In this document: positions 26,787 to 34,916 of the stretch, piece by piece
Layout: every line of letters begins with the position of its first letter
How positions within the stretch are numbered: the stretch's first letter is position 1
Notes under the pieces: generated by a model
Database searches by the model: none
What the model was told of the DNA's origin: nothing
What the model saw: the letters and a program-made list of their open reading frames with translations, nothing else
Position numbers and translations under genes: made by a program
Assembly: GCA_003214195.1 (NCBI GenBank)
Contig: QCLY01000014.1
Coordinates: 1-36,726, forward strand
Length of the DNA: 36,726 bases
Origin: Prochlorococcus sp. AG-418-G23
Lineage (GTDB): Bacteria > Cyanobacteriota > Cyanobacteriia > PCC-6307 > Cyanobiaceae
Direction of reading: 5' to 3'

Positions 26787-27632
26787 TTATGGATAAATTT
26801 CGTTCAGGAATTTCGAAAGCCCAATAGTTAAATCTCTTATAGATTTAGTAAGTTTTTTATCTTGCATTAATTTCTCAAAATCACCACTCATATTATCTAT
26901 TTTGCCGGAAATAGATTTTACGGCATTAATTGTCAATTTAATATCGTTAAGGGTTTCTTTGTCATCGACTGTAGACAAGATGTTATTAAGATGATTAGCA
27001 GCAATGGTCATTTCTTTTATTAAAGGTTCAACTCTCTCAAGTTCTTGTTTTGATAAAAAAATTAATTCATCAAGATTTTCTTGTGTTTTGTCAAATTGGT
27101 CAATTGAATTAACGATGTTCTCAATTAAGTTTTCCTGATTTGATTCTTTTAGTAGTTTACTTAGTGTGTTGGTTATGTTTGAAAGACTTGATAATTGTTT
27201 TCCAGTAATAATATTTCCTTGACATACTATTATTTTGGAATTGCATTTTTCTGATGTCGGGTTTGCAATATTTTTAGGAATTGCTTTTTCACTTGTTTCT
27301 AAAGCGACTTGCACATCTCCCCCAAGGAATGAATTCGTCACTACTCGTGCAAATGCAGGTCTTGGAAGAATAATTTCTGGATCATTTAAAACTATTTTTG
27401 CTTTGATTGATTCATTAGTAAAAGTGATATCTTCTATTGATCCAACTAAAATTCCTCTATAAGTTACTGGTGATTTCTTTGATAAACCGCTTGCATTTTT
27501 AAATTCAGCAAAGAGGTGCCAATTTTTTGAAGATAATCTTACTCCCCTAAGCCAAAAAGAAAAAAAAGTGAAAATTAAAATTCCACCCAATAAGGAAAAT
27601 CCAACTATTGAATCTCGTAAGCTTCTACGCAT
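26787..27632 (-). CDS. MlaD/MCE-family lipid-transport substrate-binding protein
   Basis: Periplasmic-facing component of an MCE/ABC lipid transporter, 281 aa. It has one N-terminal membrane anchor (about 8-28), an MCE/MlaD domain (about 35-125, with SGLSKKSPVTYRGILVGSI and the VTNSFLGGDVQVAL region), then a long helical or coiled-coil C-terminal part without further membrane segments. This matches cyanobacterial relatives of MlaD and chloroplast TGD2, which move lipids between envelope membranes. It starts with ATG 5 bp after the ABC ATPase gene, so the two are cotranscribed. The permease (MlaE/TGD1 type) is not in this window. Confidence 0.88.
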   Translation of the reverse strand: MRRSLRDSIVGFSLLGGILIFTFFSFWLRGVRLSSKNWHLFAEFKNASGLSKKSPVTYRGILVGSIEDITFTNESIKAKIVLNDPEIILPRPAFARVVTNSFLGGDVQVALETSEKAIPKNIANPTSEKCNSKIIVCQGNIITGKQLSSLSNITNTLSKLLKESNQENLIENIVNSIDQFDKTQENLDELIFLSKQELERVEPLIKEMTIAANHLNNILSTVDDKETLNDIKLTINAVKSISGKIDNMSGDFEKLMQDKKLTKSIRDLTIGLSKFLNEIYP

Positions 27633-27637
27633 AATTT

Positions 27638-28423
27638 CTAAATGTCTTTGGGTTGCATTGGACCATCAAGTTTTCCGTGCCTGAATTGAAATACATAGGG
27701 ATCATTACTCTCTTTAAATTCATTAATAGAACCTGCCCATCTAAATTTACCTCCATAAAGCATTAAAACTTTATCCGAGGTCCTCTCTATAGTACTAAGA
27801 ACATGACTAACTACAATAGATGACCCCTTCACTTTATCATTTGTTTTATTAATTAAATCCTCAATTCTTGATGAGGCAATTGGATCTAGGCCTGCAGTTG
27901 GTTCGTCAAAAAGTAATAAAGGTCTAGTCTCTGCATGAAGACTTTGATCTGTAATTAAAGCCCTGGCAAAACTTACTCTTTTTTGCATCCCTCCACTTAA
28001 TTCATTGGGAAGTTTATTTTCAACATTAAATAATCCCACCTCTGCCAGACAATCACGTACCATTTTATGTATTAACTTTTTAGATAGTTTTTTATTTTTC
28101 TTGAGGAGAAAACCTACATTTTCTTCGATTGTCAAAGATCCTAATAATGCTGGGTTTTGAAAAACTAGTCTTACATCAGGAGGATTATTCTGATCAAGCC
28201 TTAAATATGTTTGTTTTTCTCCAAAGATTCTTAATTCGCCATTAGTAGGCAGAATAAGGCCTGCTAATATTTTTAATATAGTTGATTTGCCAGATCCTGA
28301 TGGACCAACAATAGCTAATTTTTCACCATCATTAAGTTTAAAATTTAGTTGATTAAGTACGTTAACATTCCCCCAACTTATTGAGAGATTTTTTGTTTCA
28401 ACTGCAGGCTCCGATTTTTTCAA
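27638..28423 (-). CDS. ABC transporter ATP-binding protein, MlaF-like
   Basis: Cytoplasmic ATPase of an ABC system, 261 aa. Walker A is GPSGSGKST, the Q-loop region is RLVFQNPALLGSLTIEENV, the signature motif is LSGGMQKRVSFARAL, Walker B is LLLFDEPTAGLDP, and the H-loop is SIVVSHVLSTIERTSD. The GMQKRV signature is typical of the MlaF/TGD3 type, and the MCE gene 5 bp downstream supports lipid transport. The start is a TTG at 28423, because an in-frame TAG lies two codons upstream. It is divergent from the YvcK-like gene. Confidence 0.92.
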   Translation of the reverse strand: MKKSEPAVETKNLSISWGNVNVLNQLNFKLNDGEKLAIVGPSGSGKSTILKILAGLILPTNGELRIFGEKQTYLRLDQNNPPDVRLVFQNPALLGSLTIEENVGFLLKKNKKLSKKLIHKMVRDCLAEVGLFNVENKLPNELSGGMQKRVSFARALITDQSLHAETRPLLLFDEPTAGLDPIASSRIEDLINKTNDKVKGSSIVVSHVLSTIERTSDKVLMLYGGKFRWAGSINEFKESNDPYVFQFRHGKLDGPMQPKDI

Positions 28424-28503
28424 AATCTATAAAAAGAATTCACCTTATATTACATATTGCCTATTTTTAAAAATAAAAAAAGCATGTAAGAATTTGATTT
28501 ATA

Positions 28504-29940
28504 ATGAATTTATATAATTTTTTTAAATTAGAGAAAAATAAATTAGAGGTTTTAATGAATAACCGTAAAAAGAGAGCAAGAAGATTTTATAAGTATTTTA
28601 AAGAGCCTAATTTTTCATTATTAAAGAAAATTTTGAGAATGTTGAGTTGGCTTTTACCCGGACTGCTTATAAAAAGATGGATGATTACATCCGCATTAGG
28701 ATTTCTAACTACATTATTAGGTCTGGCAATTTGGACAAATTTAAGGCCCATATATTGGTTGATTGAAGTATTTTTTTGGTTAATGAATGGTTTAACAAGT
28801 GTCTTGCCTGAGGCATTGTTTGGGCCATTAATTTTTTTTATTGGACTTTTATTAATCGGTATTGGCCAAAATAGAAGTATCAATTCTATTCAAAAAGCTC
28901 TTGTTCCAGAAAAAAGTACATTTTTAGTTGATGCACTAAGGGTTAAGAGTAAATTAAAAAGAGGTCCTAATATAGTTGCAATTGGCGGAGGTACAGGTCT
29001 ATCTACTTTATTAAAAGGTTTAAAAAGTTATAGTAGTAACATTACAGCTATTGTCACCGTATCCGATGATGGAGGGAGTAGTGGAATTCTCAGAAAACAA
29101 TTAGGTGTGCAACCTCCAGGAGATATTAGAAACTGTTTGGCTGCGTTATCTAATGAAGAGCCAACTCTAACAAGATTATTTCAATATAGGTTTTCTGGAG
29201 GAACTGGTCTTGAGGGACATAGTTTTGGAAATCTATTTTTGTCAGCTTTAACAACAATTACAGGTAGTTTAGAAAAAGCAGTACAAGCATCTAGTAAGGT
29301 TTTAGCAGTACAAGGCCAAGTTTTACCCGCAACTAATATTGATGTCATGTTATGGGCTGAATTAGAAGATGGTGAAAAAATATTTGGCGAAAGTAAGATC
29401 AGTAAGTCAAAAAAGTCAATTGCAAGAATTGGTTACCTTCCAGAAAACCCGCCTGCTTTGCCAAGTGCTTTGGAGTCTATAAAAGAGGCTGACTTAATTG
29501 TTCTTGGCCCAGGCAGTCTATATACTTCTTTATTGCCAAATCTTTTAGTACCAGAAATAGTAGATGCTTTATTGCGAAGTAATGCTCCAAAAATTTACAT
29601 CAGCAATTTGATGACTCAGCCTGGAGAAACTGATGGACTTGATGTTTATCAACATGTTAAATCAATAGAAAAACAATTATCAAATTTTGGAGTTAATACG
29701 AGAATTTTTAATGCAATCTTATCTCAGATTCAATTTGATAAGTCTCCGCTTGTAGATTATTACGAAAGTAGAGGAGCAGAACCTGTTCGATGCAATAAAG
29801 AGAGATTGTTAACTGAAGGGTATTATGTTTTACAGGCCCCTTTGTACTCAAAAAGAATTACTCCAACTCTTAGACATGATCCTAGAAGACTAGCGAGAGC
29901 AGTAATGTTTATATACCGCAAATTAAAGAAATTGAACTAA
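28504..29940 (+). CDS. YvcK/CofD-like family protein (gluconeogenesis factor type)
   Basis: YvcK-type protein with two N-terminal hydrophobic segments (about 55-80 and 95-120 of the 478-aa frame) and a C-terminal CofD-like domain (about 155-450). That domain begins [19 protein letters not shown] and has [18 protein letters not shown] and [13 protein letters not shown], which bind nucleotide sugars in relatives such as YvcK/YbhK. These proteins affect carbon metabolism and cell-wall or shape control in other bacteria. The frame opens at ATG 28504, but the ATG at 28555 has an AGAGG ribosome site 5 nt upstream and is the likelier start (461 aa). The last 4 bp overlap ndhJ. Confidence 0.88.
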   Translation: MNLYNFFKLEKNKLEVLMNNRKKRARRFYKYFKEPNFSLLKKILRMLSWLLPGLLIKRWMITSALGFLTTLLGLAIWTNLRPIYWLIEVFFWLMNGLTSVLPEALFGPLIFFIGLLLIGIGQNRSINSIQKALVPEKSTFLVDALRVKSKLKRGPNIVAIGGGTGLSTLLKGLKSYSSNITAIVTVSDDGGSSGILRKQLGVQPPGDIRNCLAALSNEEPTLTRLFQYRFSGGTGLEGHSFGNLFLSALTTITGSLEKAVQASSKVLAVQGQVLPATNIDVMLWAELEDGEKIFGESKISKSKKSIARIGYLPENPPALPSALESIKEADLIVLGPGSLYTSLLPNLLVPEIVDALLRSNAPKIYISNLMTQPGETDGLDVYQHVKSIEKQLSNFGVNTRIFNAILSQIQFDKSPLVDYYESRGAEPVRCNKERLLTEGYYVLQAPLYSKRITPTLRHDPRRLARAVMFIYRKLKKLN

Positions 29941-30467
29941 TAGGCATCTTGAAGTTCATAGAAGTCTGGTTGAATATAATCTTTACGTAAGGGCCATCCC
30001 CTCCAGTCTTCAGGCATTAAGAGTCTTTTGGGATTCGGATGATCAATAAAATTTATTCCATACATGTCATAAGTTTCTCTTTCTTGCCAATCGCTTCCTT
30101 TGAAAATTTCATACAAACTAGGAATCGACAAATTAGAGTCTCTTTTTAGAAAAACTTTTAATCTGACTTCTTTAATCTTTTCTATCTTTTGTAAGTCATC
30201 AACAGTTATAAAATGATAGAAACTTACAAGATTTTTCCCTGGTCCCTCATCATATCCTCCTTGACATTGGAGATAGTTGAAGCCGTAATTTCTTAAAGCA
30301 GATACTGCTTCATATAATTTGTTGGGTTCTACAGAAATGTTTTCAATTCCTATGTGATCATCAGGTAAAGATTGATTTGGAATTCCATCTTTAGATAAAG
30401 ATTGGCTTATAAGCCCTTCTTTTTCTATTGCAGTATCTGAGGATTTGGCTAAACCGTCTTTTTCCAT
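29937..30467 (-). CDS. ndhJ: NAD(P)H-quinone oxidoreductase subunit J
   Basis: Peripheral-arm subunit of cyanobacterial NDH-1, homologous to the 30-kDa/NuoC subunit, used in respiration, cyclic electron flow and CO2 uptake. It is 176 aa. The C-terminal half has the family pattern [21 protein letters not shown] followed by [18 protein letters not shown] (shown in two parts, split after residue N in the text). The N-terminal 35 residues are hydrophilic and variable. Its ATG overlaps the ndhK stop by one base (TAATG), so the genes are translationally coupled as the end of ndhC-K-J. Confidence 0.96.
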   Translation of the reverse strand: MEKDGLAKSSDTAIEKEGLISQSLSKDGIPNQSLPDDHIGIENISVEPNKLYEAVSALRNYGFNYLQCQGGYDEGPGKNLVSFYHFITVDDLQKIEKIKEVRLKVFLKRDSNLSIPSLYEIFKGSDWQERETYDMYGINFIDHPNPKRLLMPEDWRGWPLRKDYIQPDFYELQDAY

Positions 30468-31198
30468 TAATTTTCTTCAGTATCCAAAATTTCAGTTTTG
30501 GTGTTTTCAGGTAATTCAGTTATTTTTTCTTTTTGGGAGGAAGGGATGATATTAGCTGAAGTTTTGTTTAGATATTTACCTGTATTTTCTGAGAAAACAA
30601 GATTCATTTCGTGATCAGATGTTATGTATCTGTGAGTTTGCTCTGTTTTTGCGCGTTCTAAAATTGATTCATTACCAACTTTTTTTCTTAATTTAATTAC
30701 AGCATCAAAAATTGCTTCTGGTCTTGGTGGACATCCGGGAAGGTATAAATCAACTGGTATCAATTTATCAACGCCTCTTACAGCAGTTGTAGAATCTGCG
30801 CTGAACATGCCTCCTGTAATTGTGCAAGCACCCATGGCAATCACATATTTTGGTTCAGGCATTTGTTCATAAAGTCTTACTAATGCGGGAGCCATCTTCA
30901 TAGTTACTGTTCCTGCAACTATTAGCAAATCTGCTTGCCTTGGTGAGCTTCTAGGTACTAATCCAAATCTATCAAAATCAAATCTGGATCCGATTAAGGC
31001 TGCAAATTCTATAAAACAACAAGCTGTTCCATACAAGAGAGGCCATAAGCTGCTAAGTCTAGCCCAATTATGAAGATCGTCTAAACTTGTCAAAATAATA
31101 TTTTCGCTTAAATCAGTAGTAACTTGAGGTGCACCAAGAGGGTTACAAGTTCCTTCTCGGATTTCTCGTATTGCTTTTGGGGATAATTGTGGATTCAA
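30467..31198 (-). CDS. ndhK: NAD(P)H-quinone oxidoreductase subunit K
   Basis: NuoB/PSST homologue that carries the terminal N2 [4Fe-4S] cluster of NDH-1 and passes electrons to plastoquinone. It is 243 aa. The four ligand cysteines are Cys60 and Cys61 (YGTACCFIE), Cys125 (GACTITGG) and Cys156 (GCPPRPE). The core [20 protein letters not shown] is typical. The last 45 residues or so are a hydrophilic tail. The start is TTG at 31198, 4 bp after the ndhC stop, and a GGAG 8 nt upstream (inside the end of ndhC) supports it. Confidence 0.97.
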   Translation of the reverse strand: MNPQLSPKAIREIREGTCNPLGAPQVTTDLSENIILTSLDDLHNWARLSSLWPLLYGTACCFIEFAALIGSRFDFDRFGLVPRSSPRQADLLIVAGTVTMKMAPALVRLYEQMPEPKYVIAMGACTITGGMFSADSTTAVRGVDKLIPVDLYLPGCPPRPEAIFDAVIKLRKKVGNESILERAKTEQTHRYITSDHEMNLVFSENTGKYLNKTSANIIPSSQKEKITELPENTKTEILDTEEN

Positions 31199-31202
31199 TT
31201 TT

Positions 31203-31565
31203 TTAACTCCATTCTAAAGCACCCTTTCTCCAAGCGTATGCCAAAGCAATAACAAGTATTGCAATGAAAATTAAAGCCTCTATAAAAGCTAATAAGCCTA
31301 ATCTATTGAAGGCAACAGCCCAAGGATAAAGGAATACTGTCTCAACATCAAATATAACGAAAACCAAAGCAAACATGTAATAACGAATATTAAATTGAAT
31401 CCATGCTCCTCCTATAGGCTCCATTCCAGATTCATATGTAAGTTTTCTTTCCCCTGTTCTGCCTTTTGGGGCAACGATGAGATTAGTAACTAGAGCTAAT
31501 ACGGGTACAGCTGAGGCAATTAAAAGGAAACCTAAAAAATATTCGTAGCCAGTTAATAAAAACAT
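31203..31565 (-). CDS. ndhC: NAD(P)H-quinone oxidoreductase subunit 3
   Basis: Membrane subunit of NDH-1, homologous to NuoA/ND3, 120 aa. Three membrane segments are visible (about 8-30, 64-84 and 90-112). The loop [20 protein letters not shown] and [20 protein letters not shown] are highly conserved in the family. It is the first gene of ndhC-K-J, with an ATG start at 31565. The 77-bp spacer to the divergent rubredoxin gene must hold both promoters. This back-to-back arrangement with rubA-ycf48-psbEFLJ is a known conserved cyanobacterial gene order. Confidence 0.97.
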   Translation of the reverse strand: MFLLTGYEYFLGFLLIASAVPVLALVTNLIVAPKGRTGERKLTYESGMEPIGGAWIQFNIRYYMFALVFVIFDVETVFLYPWAVAFNRLGLLAFIEALIFIAILVIALAYAWRKGALEWS

Positions 31566-31642
31566 CTTAAAAAATTAATTTTGAATAAAAGTCGCTTAAT
31601 TTAGCAAAATCTTTTAAAGTTCTTAAAGAATAATAATAAACC

Positions 31643-32071
31643 GTGAGTGAAAACATTCAACCAACCTCTGAGGAAAACAAGATAGTTGAAGATTTTAAGA
31701 AAGAAAAACTTTCTGAAAATTCCTCAGGAGTAAATGTTGAGCAACCTTTACCTAATCTAGAACAAAATAGATTCGAATGTAGAAGTTGTGGATATATTTA
31801 TGATCCGACTGAAGGAAATAAAAAATTAAACATACCAAAAAATACGCCTTTTTCAGAGTTGGATGGGAATACATTCGCTTGCCCTGTTTGTCGAGCTGGT
31901 AAAAATTTTTATAAGGATATAGGTCCTAAATCTAAACCTAGTGGTTTTGAAGAAAACTTAGTTTATGGTTTTGGATTTAATAGCTTACCTCCCGGACAAA
32001 AGAATATATTGATTTTTGGAGGACTAGCTTTCGCTGCTGCTATGTTCCTTTCTTTGTACTCTTTGCATTAA
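31643..32071 (+). CDS. rubA: Membrane-anchored rubredoxin RubA
   Basis: Rubredoxin of 142 aa anchored to the thylakoid, known in cyanobacteria and plants for a role in photosystem assembly. Residues 1-42 are acidic and probably disordered. The iron site is Cys46-x2-Cys49 (FECRSCGYIYDP) and Cys80-x2-Cys83 (FACPVCRAGK). A single C-terminal membrane helix (about 119-140) follows. It starts with GTG at 31643 with no clear ribosome site. The ycf48 start is only 9 bp after its stop, so they are cotranscribed and likely work together. Confidence 0.93.
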   Translation: MSENIQPTSEENKIVEDFKKEKLSENSSGVNVEQPLPNLEQNRFECRSCGYIYDPTEGNKKLNIPKNTPFSELDGNTFACPVCRAGKNFYKDIGPKSKPSGFEENLVYGFGFNSLPPGQKNILIFGGLAFAAAMFLSLYSLH

Positions 32072-32080
32072 TATATAAAA

Positions 32081-33097
32081 ATGAAAAAAATTATTACTAG
32101 TATTCCTAATCTTATTTTATCTATTTTTCTTTGTTTTGTATTGAGCAGTTGTTCATCTACAGGAGTTAAAACAATTGATAGCAGCCCTTGGAAAACAATT
32201 GAGTTTGAGGATCAGGCGAATGCTTTAGATGTTGATTTTATTGATGATAAAAATGGATTTTTAGTAGGTTCTAATAGACTTATTATGGAATCTAATGATG
32301 GAGGAGAAACTTGGGAGAAAAGAAATTTGGATTTACCAAGTGAAGAGAACTTTCGTCTTCTAGATATTGACTTTAAAGGTGGAGAGGGATGGTTAATAGG
32401 TCAGCCCTCACTAGTTATGCATACACTTGATGCTGGAAAGAACTGGACACGTTTATCTCTAGGAAATAAATTACCAGGCCAACCATTTCTTATAACTACT
32501 GTCGATGCAGGTGTTGCAGAATTGGCTACCACTGCAGGTGCTATTTATGAAACATCAGATAGTGGTGAATCATGGAATGCAAAAGTAGTGGACGCATCTG
32601 GTTCTGGAGGTGTAAGAGATTTAAGAAGAACTAATAAAGGAGATTATGTCAGCGTAAGTAGTCTAGGTAATTTCTTTTCTACTTTGGAAAAGGATAGTGA
32701 TGCATGGATAGCTCATCAAAGAGCTAGTAGCAAAAGAGTTCAAAGCATTGGTTTTAATCCAGAAGGAAGTTTATGGATGCTTTCTAGAGGAGCAGAAATT
32801 AGATTTAATGAAGATACTGATGACTTAGAAAATTGGTCAAAGCCTATTATTCCTATTCTTAATGGATACAATTATCTAGATATGGGATGGGATCCAAATG
32901 GCAATATATGGGCTGGCGGGGGTAATGGAACCTTAATAGTCAGTAAAGATCAAGGTAAAACTTGGAATAAAGATCCTATTGCTTCTGAATTGCCAACCAA
33001 CTTCATTAAAATAGTTTTCCTTGCTAAGGATTCTTTAACTAATCAAAAAGGATTTGTACTTGGAGAGCGTGGTTACATTCTTAAATGGAATAGCTAA
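32081..33097 (+). CDS. ycf48: Photosystem II assembly factor Ycf48 (HCF136)
   Basis: Lumenal PSII assembly factor that stabilises newly made D1 before reaction-center assembly. It is 338 aa. The N-terminus is a lipoprotein signal ending in the lipobox LSSC with Cys24 as the lipidation site. The rest is a seven-bladed propeller built of BNR/Asp-box-like repeats, for instance [46 protein letters not shown] and [14 protein letters not shown]. It lies between rubA and psbEFLJ, which fits its role in PSII assembly. A 130-bp spacer with the psbE promoter follows. Confidence 0.96.
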   Translation: MKKIITSIPNLILSIFLCFVLSSCSSTGVKTIDSSPWKTIEFEDQANALDVDFIDDKNGFLVGSNRLIMESNDGGETWEKRNLDLPSEENFRLLDIDFKGGEGWLIGQPSLVMHTLDAGKNWTRLSLGNKLPGQPFLITTVDAGVAELATTAGAIYETSDSGESWNAKVVDASGSGGVRDLRRTNKGDYVSVSSLGNFFSTLEKDSDAWIAHQRASSKRVQSIGFNPEGSLWMLSRGAEIRFNEDTDDLENWSKPIIPILNGYNYLDMGWDPNGNIWAGGGNGTLIVSKDQGKTWNKDPIASELPTNFIKIVFLAKDSLTNQKGFVLGERGYILKWNS

Positions 33098-33190
33098 GTT
33101 TGAATAACTTCAGTTAAAAGTAAAAAAAAAATTAATTTTTGAAAGATTTAGCAACTGTCTGTAACCAACCTGTTAATTTCTTCGCGAACT

Positions 33191-33214
33191 TATGATTTTA
33201 CACTGTAAGATCAT
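33191..33214 (+). promoter_or_regulatory. psbEFLJ promoter region with 23-nt near-palindrome
   Basis: The spacer 33098-33233 holds a good -10 hexamer TATGAT (33191-33196), about 38 bp before the psbE ATG. Overlapping it is an inverted repeat with 11-nt arms ATGATTTTACA and TGTAAGATCAT (33192-33202 and 33204-33214) around a single C; ten positions pair normally and one is a G-T wobble. It would span the expected transcription start near 33203. It could be an operator or, if transcription starts upstream, a 5' UTR hairpin. Confidence 0.5.
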
Positions 33215-33233
33215 AGGGTAAACATTTGTGATT

Positions 33234-33482
33234 ATGGCCGCAGGTTCAACGGGTGAACGCCCATTTTTTGAAATAATCACCAGTATTAGGTACTGGATTA
33301 TTCATGCAGTAACATTACCAGCTATTTTTATAGCAGGCTTCTTATTTGTATATACAGGTTTAGCCTACGATGCTTTCGGAACTCCTCGTCCGGATAGTTA
33401 TTTCCAATCATCTGAATCTAAAGCGCCTGTTGTAACACAAAGATATGAAGCTAAATCTCAACTAGATTTAAGAACGAAATAA
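33234..33482 (+). CDS. psbE: Cytochrome b559 subunit alpha
   Basis: Alpha subunit of PSII cytochrome b559, 82 aa, with one membrane helix (about 20-40). The heme ligand is His24 (counting Met1) in [12 protein letters not shown] start at the ATG at 33234 ([14 protein letters not shown]), the family's normal N-terminus; the GTG two codons earlier (33228) is less likely. It heads psbE-F-L-J, and psbF starts 2 bp after its stop. Confidence 0.98.
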
Positions 33483-33484
33483 CA

Positions 33485-33631
33485 ATGACTAATTCACAAG
33501 CTCCAATGCAGGCTGCAGAAGTCCGCGTTTATCCTATATTTACTGTTCGTTGGCTAGCAGTTCATGCTCTAGCTATTCCATCAGTATTCTTTTTAGGTTC
33601 TATTGCTGCTATGCAATTCGTAGCCCGATAA
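33485..33631 (+). CDS. psbF: Cytochrome b559 subunit beta
   Basis: Beta subunit of cytochrome b559, 48 aa: [20 protein letters not shown], then [20 protein letters not shown], ending AAMQFVAR. The heme ligand is His27 ([11 protein letters not shown]) and there is a single membrane helix. It begins with ATG 2 bp after psbE, and psbL starts 11 bp after its stop. Confidence 0.97.
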
Positions 33632-33642
33632 ATTTTACTATC

Positions 33643-33762
33643 ATGCAAGTTAACGAAAATCCTAACAAAGTTCCAGTTGAACTTAATCGAACAAGCCTTT
33701 ACTTAGGCTTACTATCAGTTTTTGTATTGGGAATTTTATTTTCCAGTTACTTTTTCAATTAA
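33643..33762 (+). CDS. psbL: Photosystem II protein L
   Basis: PSII subunit of 39 aa with one membrane helix near the dimer interface and quinone path. The C-terminal half, [20 protein letters not shown] then YFFN, is the classic PsbL pattern. The start is the ATG at 33643 ([15 protein letters not shown]); longer upstream frames overlap psbF and are not family-like. psbJ follows 9 bp later. Confidence 0.97.
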
Positions 33763-33771
33763 ATTAAAATT

Positions 33772-33969
33772 ATGAGTAAATTAAAAGGACCTGATGGAAG
33801 AATTCCAGACAGACTTCCCGATGGTAGACCAGCAGTTGCATGGGAAAGAAGATGGACTGAAGGAACTCTTCCTCTATGGCTTGTTGCTACAGCAGGTGGA
33901 ATTGCAGTTATCTTCGTTTTAGGAATCTTCTTCTATGGCTCATACCAAGGTGTTGGAGCTGGAGGCTAA
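33772..33969 (+). CDS. psbJ: Photosystem II protein J
   Basis: PSII subunit of 65 aa with one membrane helix (about 35-57), including [20 protein letters not shown] followed by [15 protein letters not shown]. About 25 hydrophilic residues ([20 protein letters not shown]) precede the core, a longer N-terminus than the roughly 40-aa PsbJ of plants. It is the last gene of psbEFLJ. The 43-bp spacer to the convergent mtnP shows no clear terminator. Confidence 0.96.
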   Translation: MSKLKGPDGRIPDRLPDGRPAVAWERRWTEGTLPLWLVATAGGIAVIFVLGIFFYGSYQGVGAGG

Positions 33970-34012
33970 AGTTTCATTAAATTGACCTGACAATCACTTA
34001 CATCTAATAAGC

Positions 34013-34906
34013 CTAATAAGAATCAGTAAATATCCTAAGTTTATCTTTTGTTGAACTTGGGATATTTTCTTTTTGGGTGATCAATCCATCTCTTAATGAA
34101 AAATGTGACTTACTTTTTGGTCTTTCTTTTTCAATTAATTTGGCCACTTCAAATATTATTTTATTGGCCACTTCGGTATTTGATCTAAGATTATCCAAAA
34201 CCATCTCTACAGAAACTTCTTGATGAGTTTGATGCCAACAATCATAATCAGTAACCATAGATAAAGAGGAGTAAGCTATTTCAGCTTCTTTAGCTAATCT
34301 TGCTTCTGTATGGTTCGTCATTCCAATTATTGAACATCCCCAACTTCTATATAAATTAGATTCTGCTCTAGTTGAGAAAGCAGGACCTTCCATTGCTAAA
34401 TAGGTGCCTCCTCTATGCAATTGTCTACCGCCAGGAATATTTTTTTCTCCGATTTCACTTAATATACGTGATAAATTTGTGCAGAAGGGATCCCCCATGG
34501 TTACGTGTGCCACAGCTCCCTCGTTAAAGAAGGTTGCAGGTCTATTTTTTGTGCGGTCTATAAATTGATCTGGAACCACAATATCAAGTGGCCTTATCTG
34601 TTCTTGTAATGAACCAACTGCTGATGGAGCAATAATCCATCTTACTCCTATTGATCTTAGAGCCCAAATATTAGCTTTGTAAGGGATTTCAGAAGGATTT
34701 AAACTATGTGTTCTGCCATGTCTCGGAATGAATGCTATCTCTAGGTTCCCAAGATTATATACTTTTATTGAATCAGAAGGTTTACCATAGGGAGTATTGA
34801 TTTCTAGTTCTCTTAAGTAATCTATTTGATCCATTGAATAAAATCCACTTCCACCAATCACTCCTAATCTTGATTTTTCAATTGGTAATAAATGTTCTTT
34901 ATTCAT
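34013..34906 (-). CDS. mtnP: S-methyl-5'-thioadenosine phosphorylase
   Basis: Phosphorolyses methylthioadenosine to adenine and methylthioribose 1-phosphate, clearing a by-product of polyamine synthesis and SAM use. It is 297 aa. Motifs: GVIGGSGFYSMDQIDYL at the N-terminus, IPRHGRTHSLNPSEIPYKAN for phosphate binding, AMEGPAFSTRAESNLYRSWG, and the base/ribose site GMTNHTEARLAKEAEIAY plus MVTDYDCWH. These favour MTA phosphorylase over a general purine nucleoside phosphorylase. It starts with ATG only 10 bp from the divergent SelD-fusion gene. Confidence 0.93.
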   Translation of the reverse strand: MNKEHLLPIEKSRLGVIGGSGFYSMDQIDYLRELEINTPYGKPSDSIKVYNLGNLEIAFIPRHGRTHSLNPSEIPYKANIWALRSIGVRWIIAPSAVGSLQEQIRPLDIVVPDQFIDRTKNRPATFFNEGAVAHVTMGDPFCTNLSRILSEIGEKNIPGGRQLHRGGTYLAMEGPAFSTRAESNLYRSWGCSIIGMTNHTEARLAKEAEIAYSSLSMVTDYDCWHQTHQEVSVEMVLDNLRSNTEVANKIIFEVAKLIEKERPKSKSHFSLRDGLITQKENIPSSTKDKLRIFTDSY

Positions 34907-34916
34907 AGTGATGTAA

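Noticed and set aside
33122-33140. A-run followed by TTAA and T-run after ycf48, as a terminator
   Set aside because: The inverted repeat contains only A and T, so the hairpin would be too weak to call.
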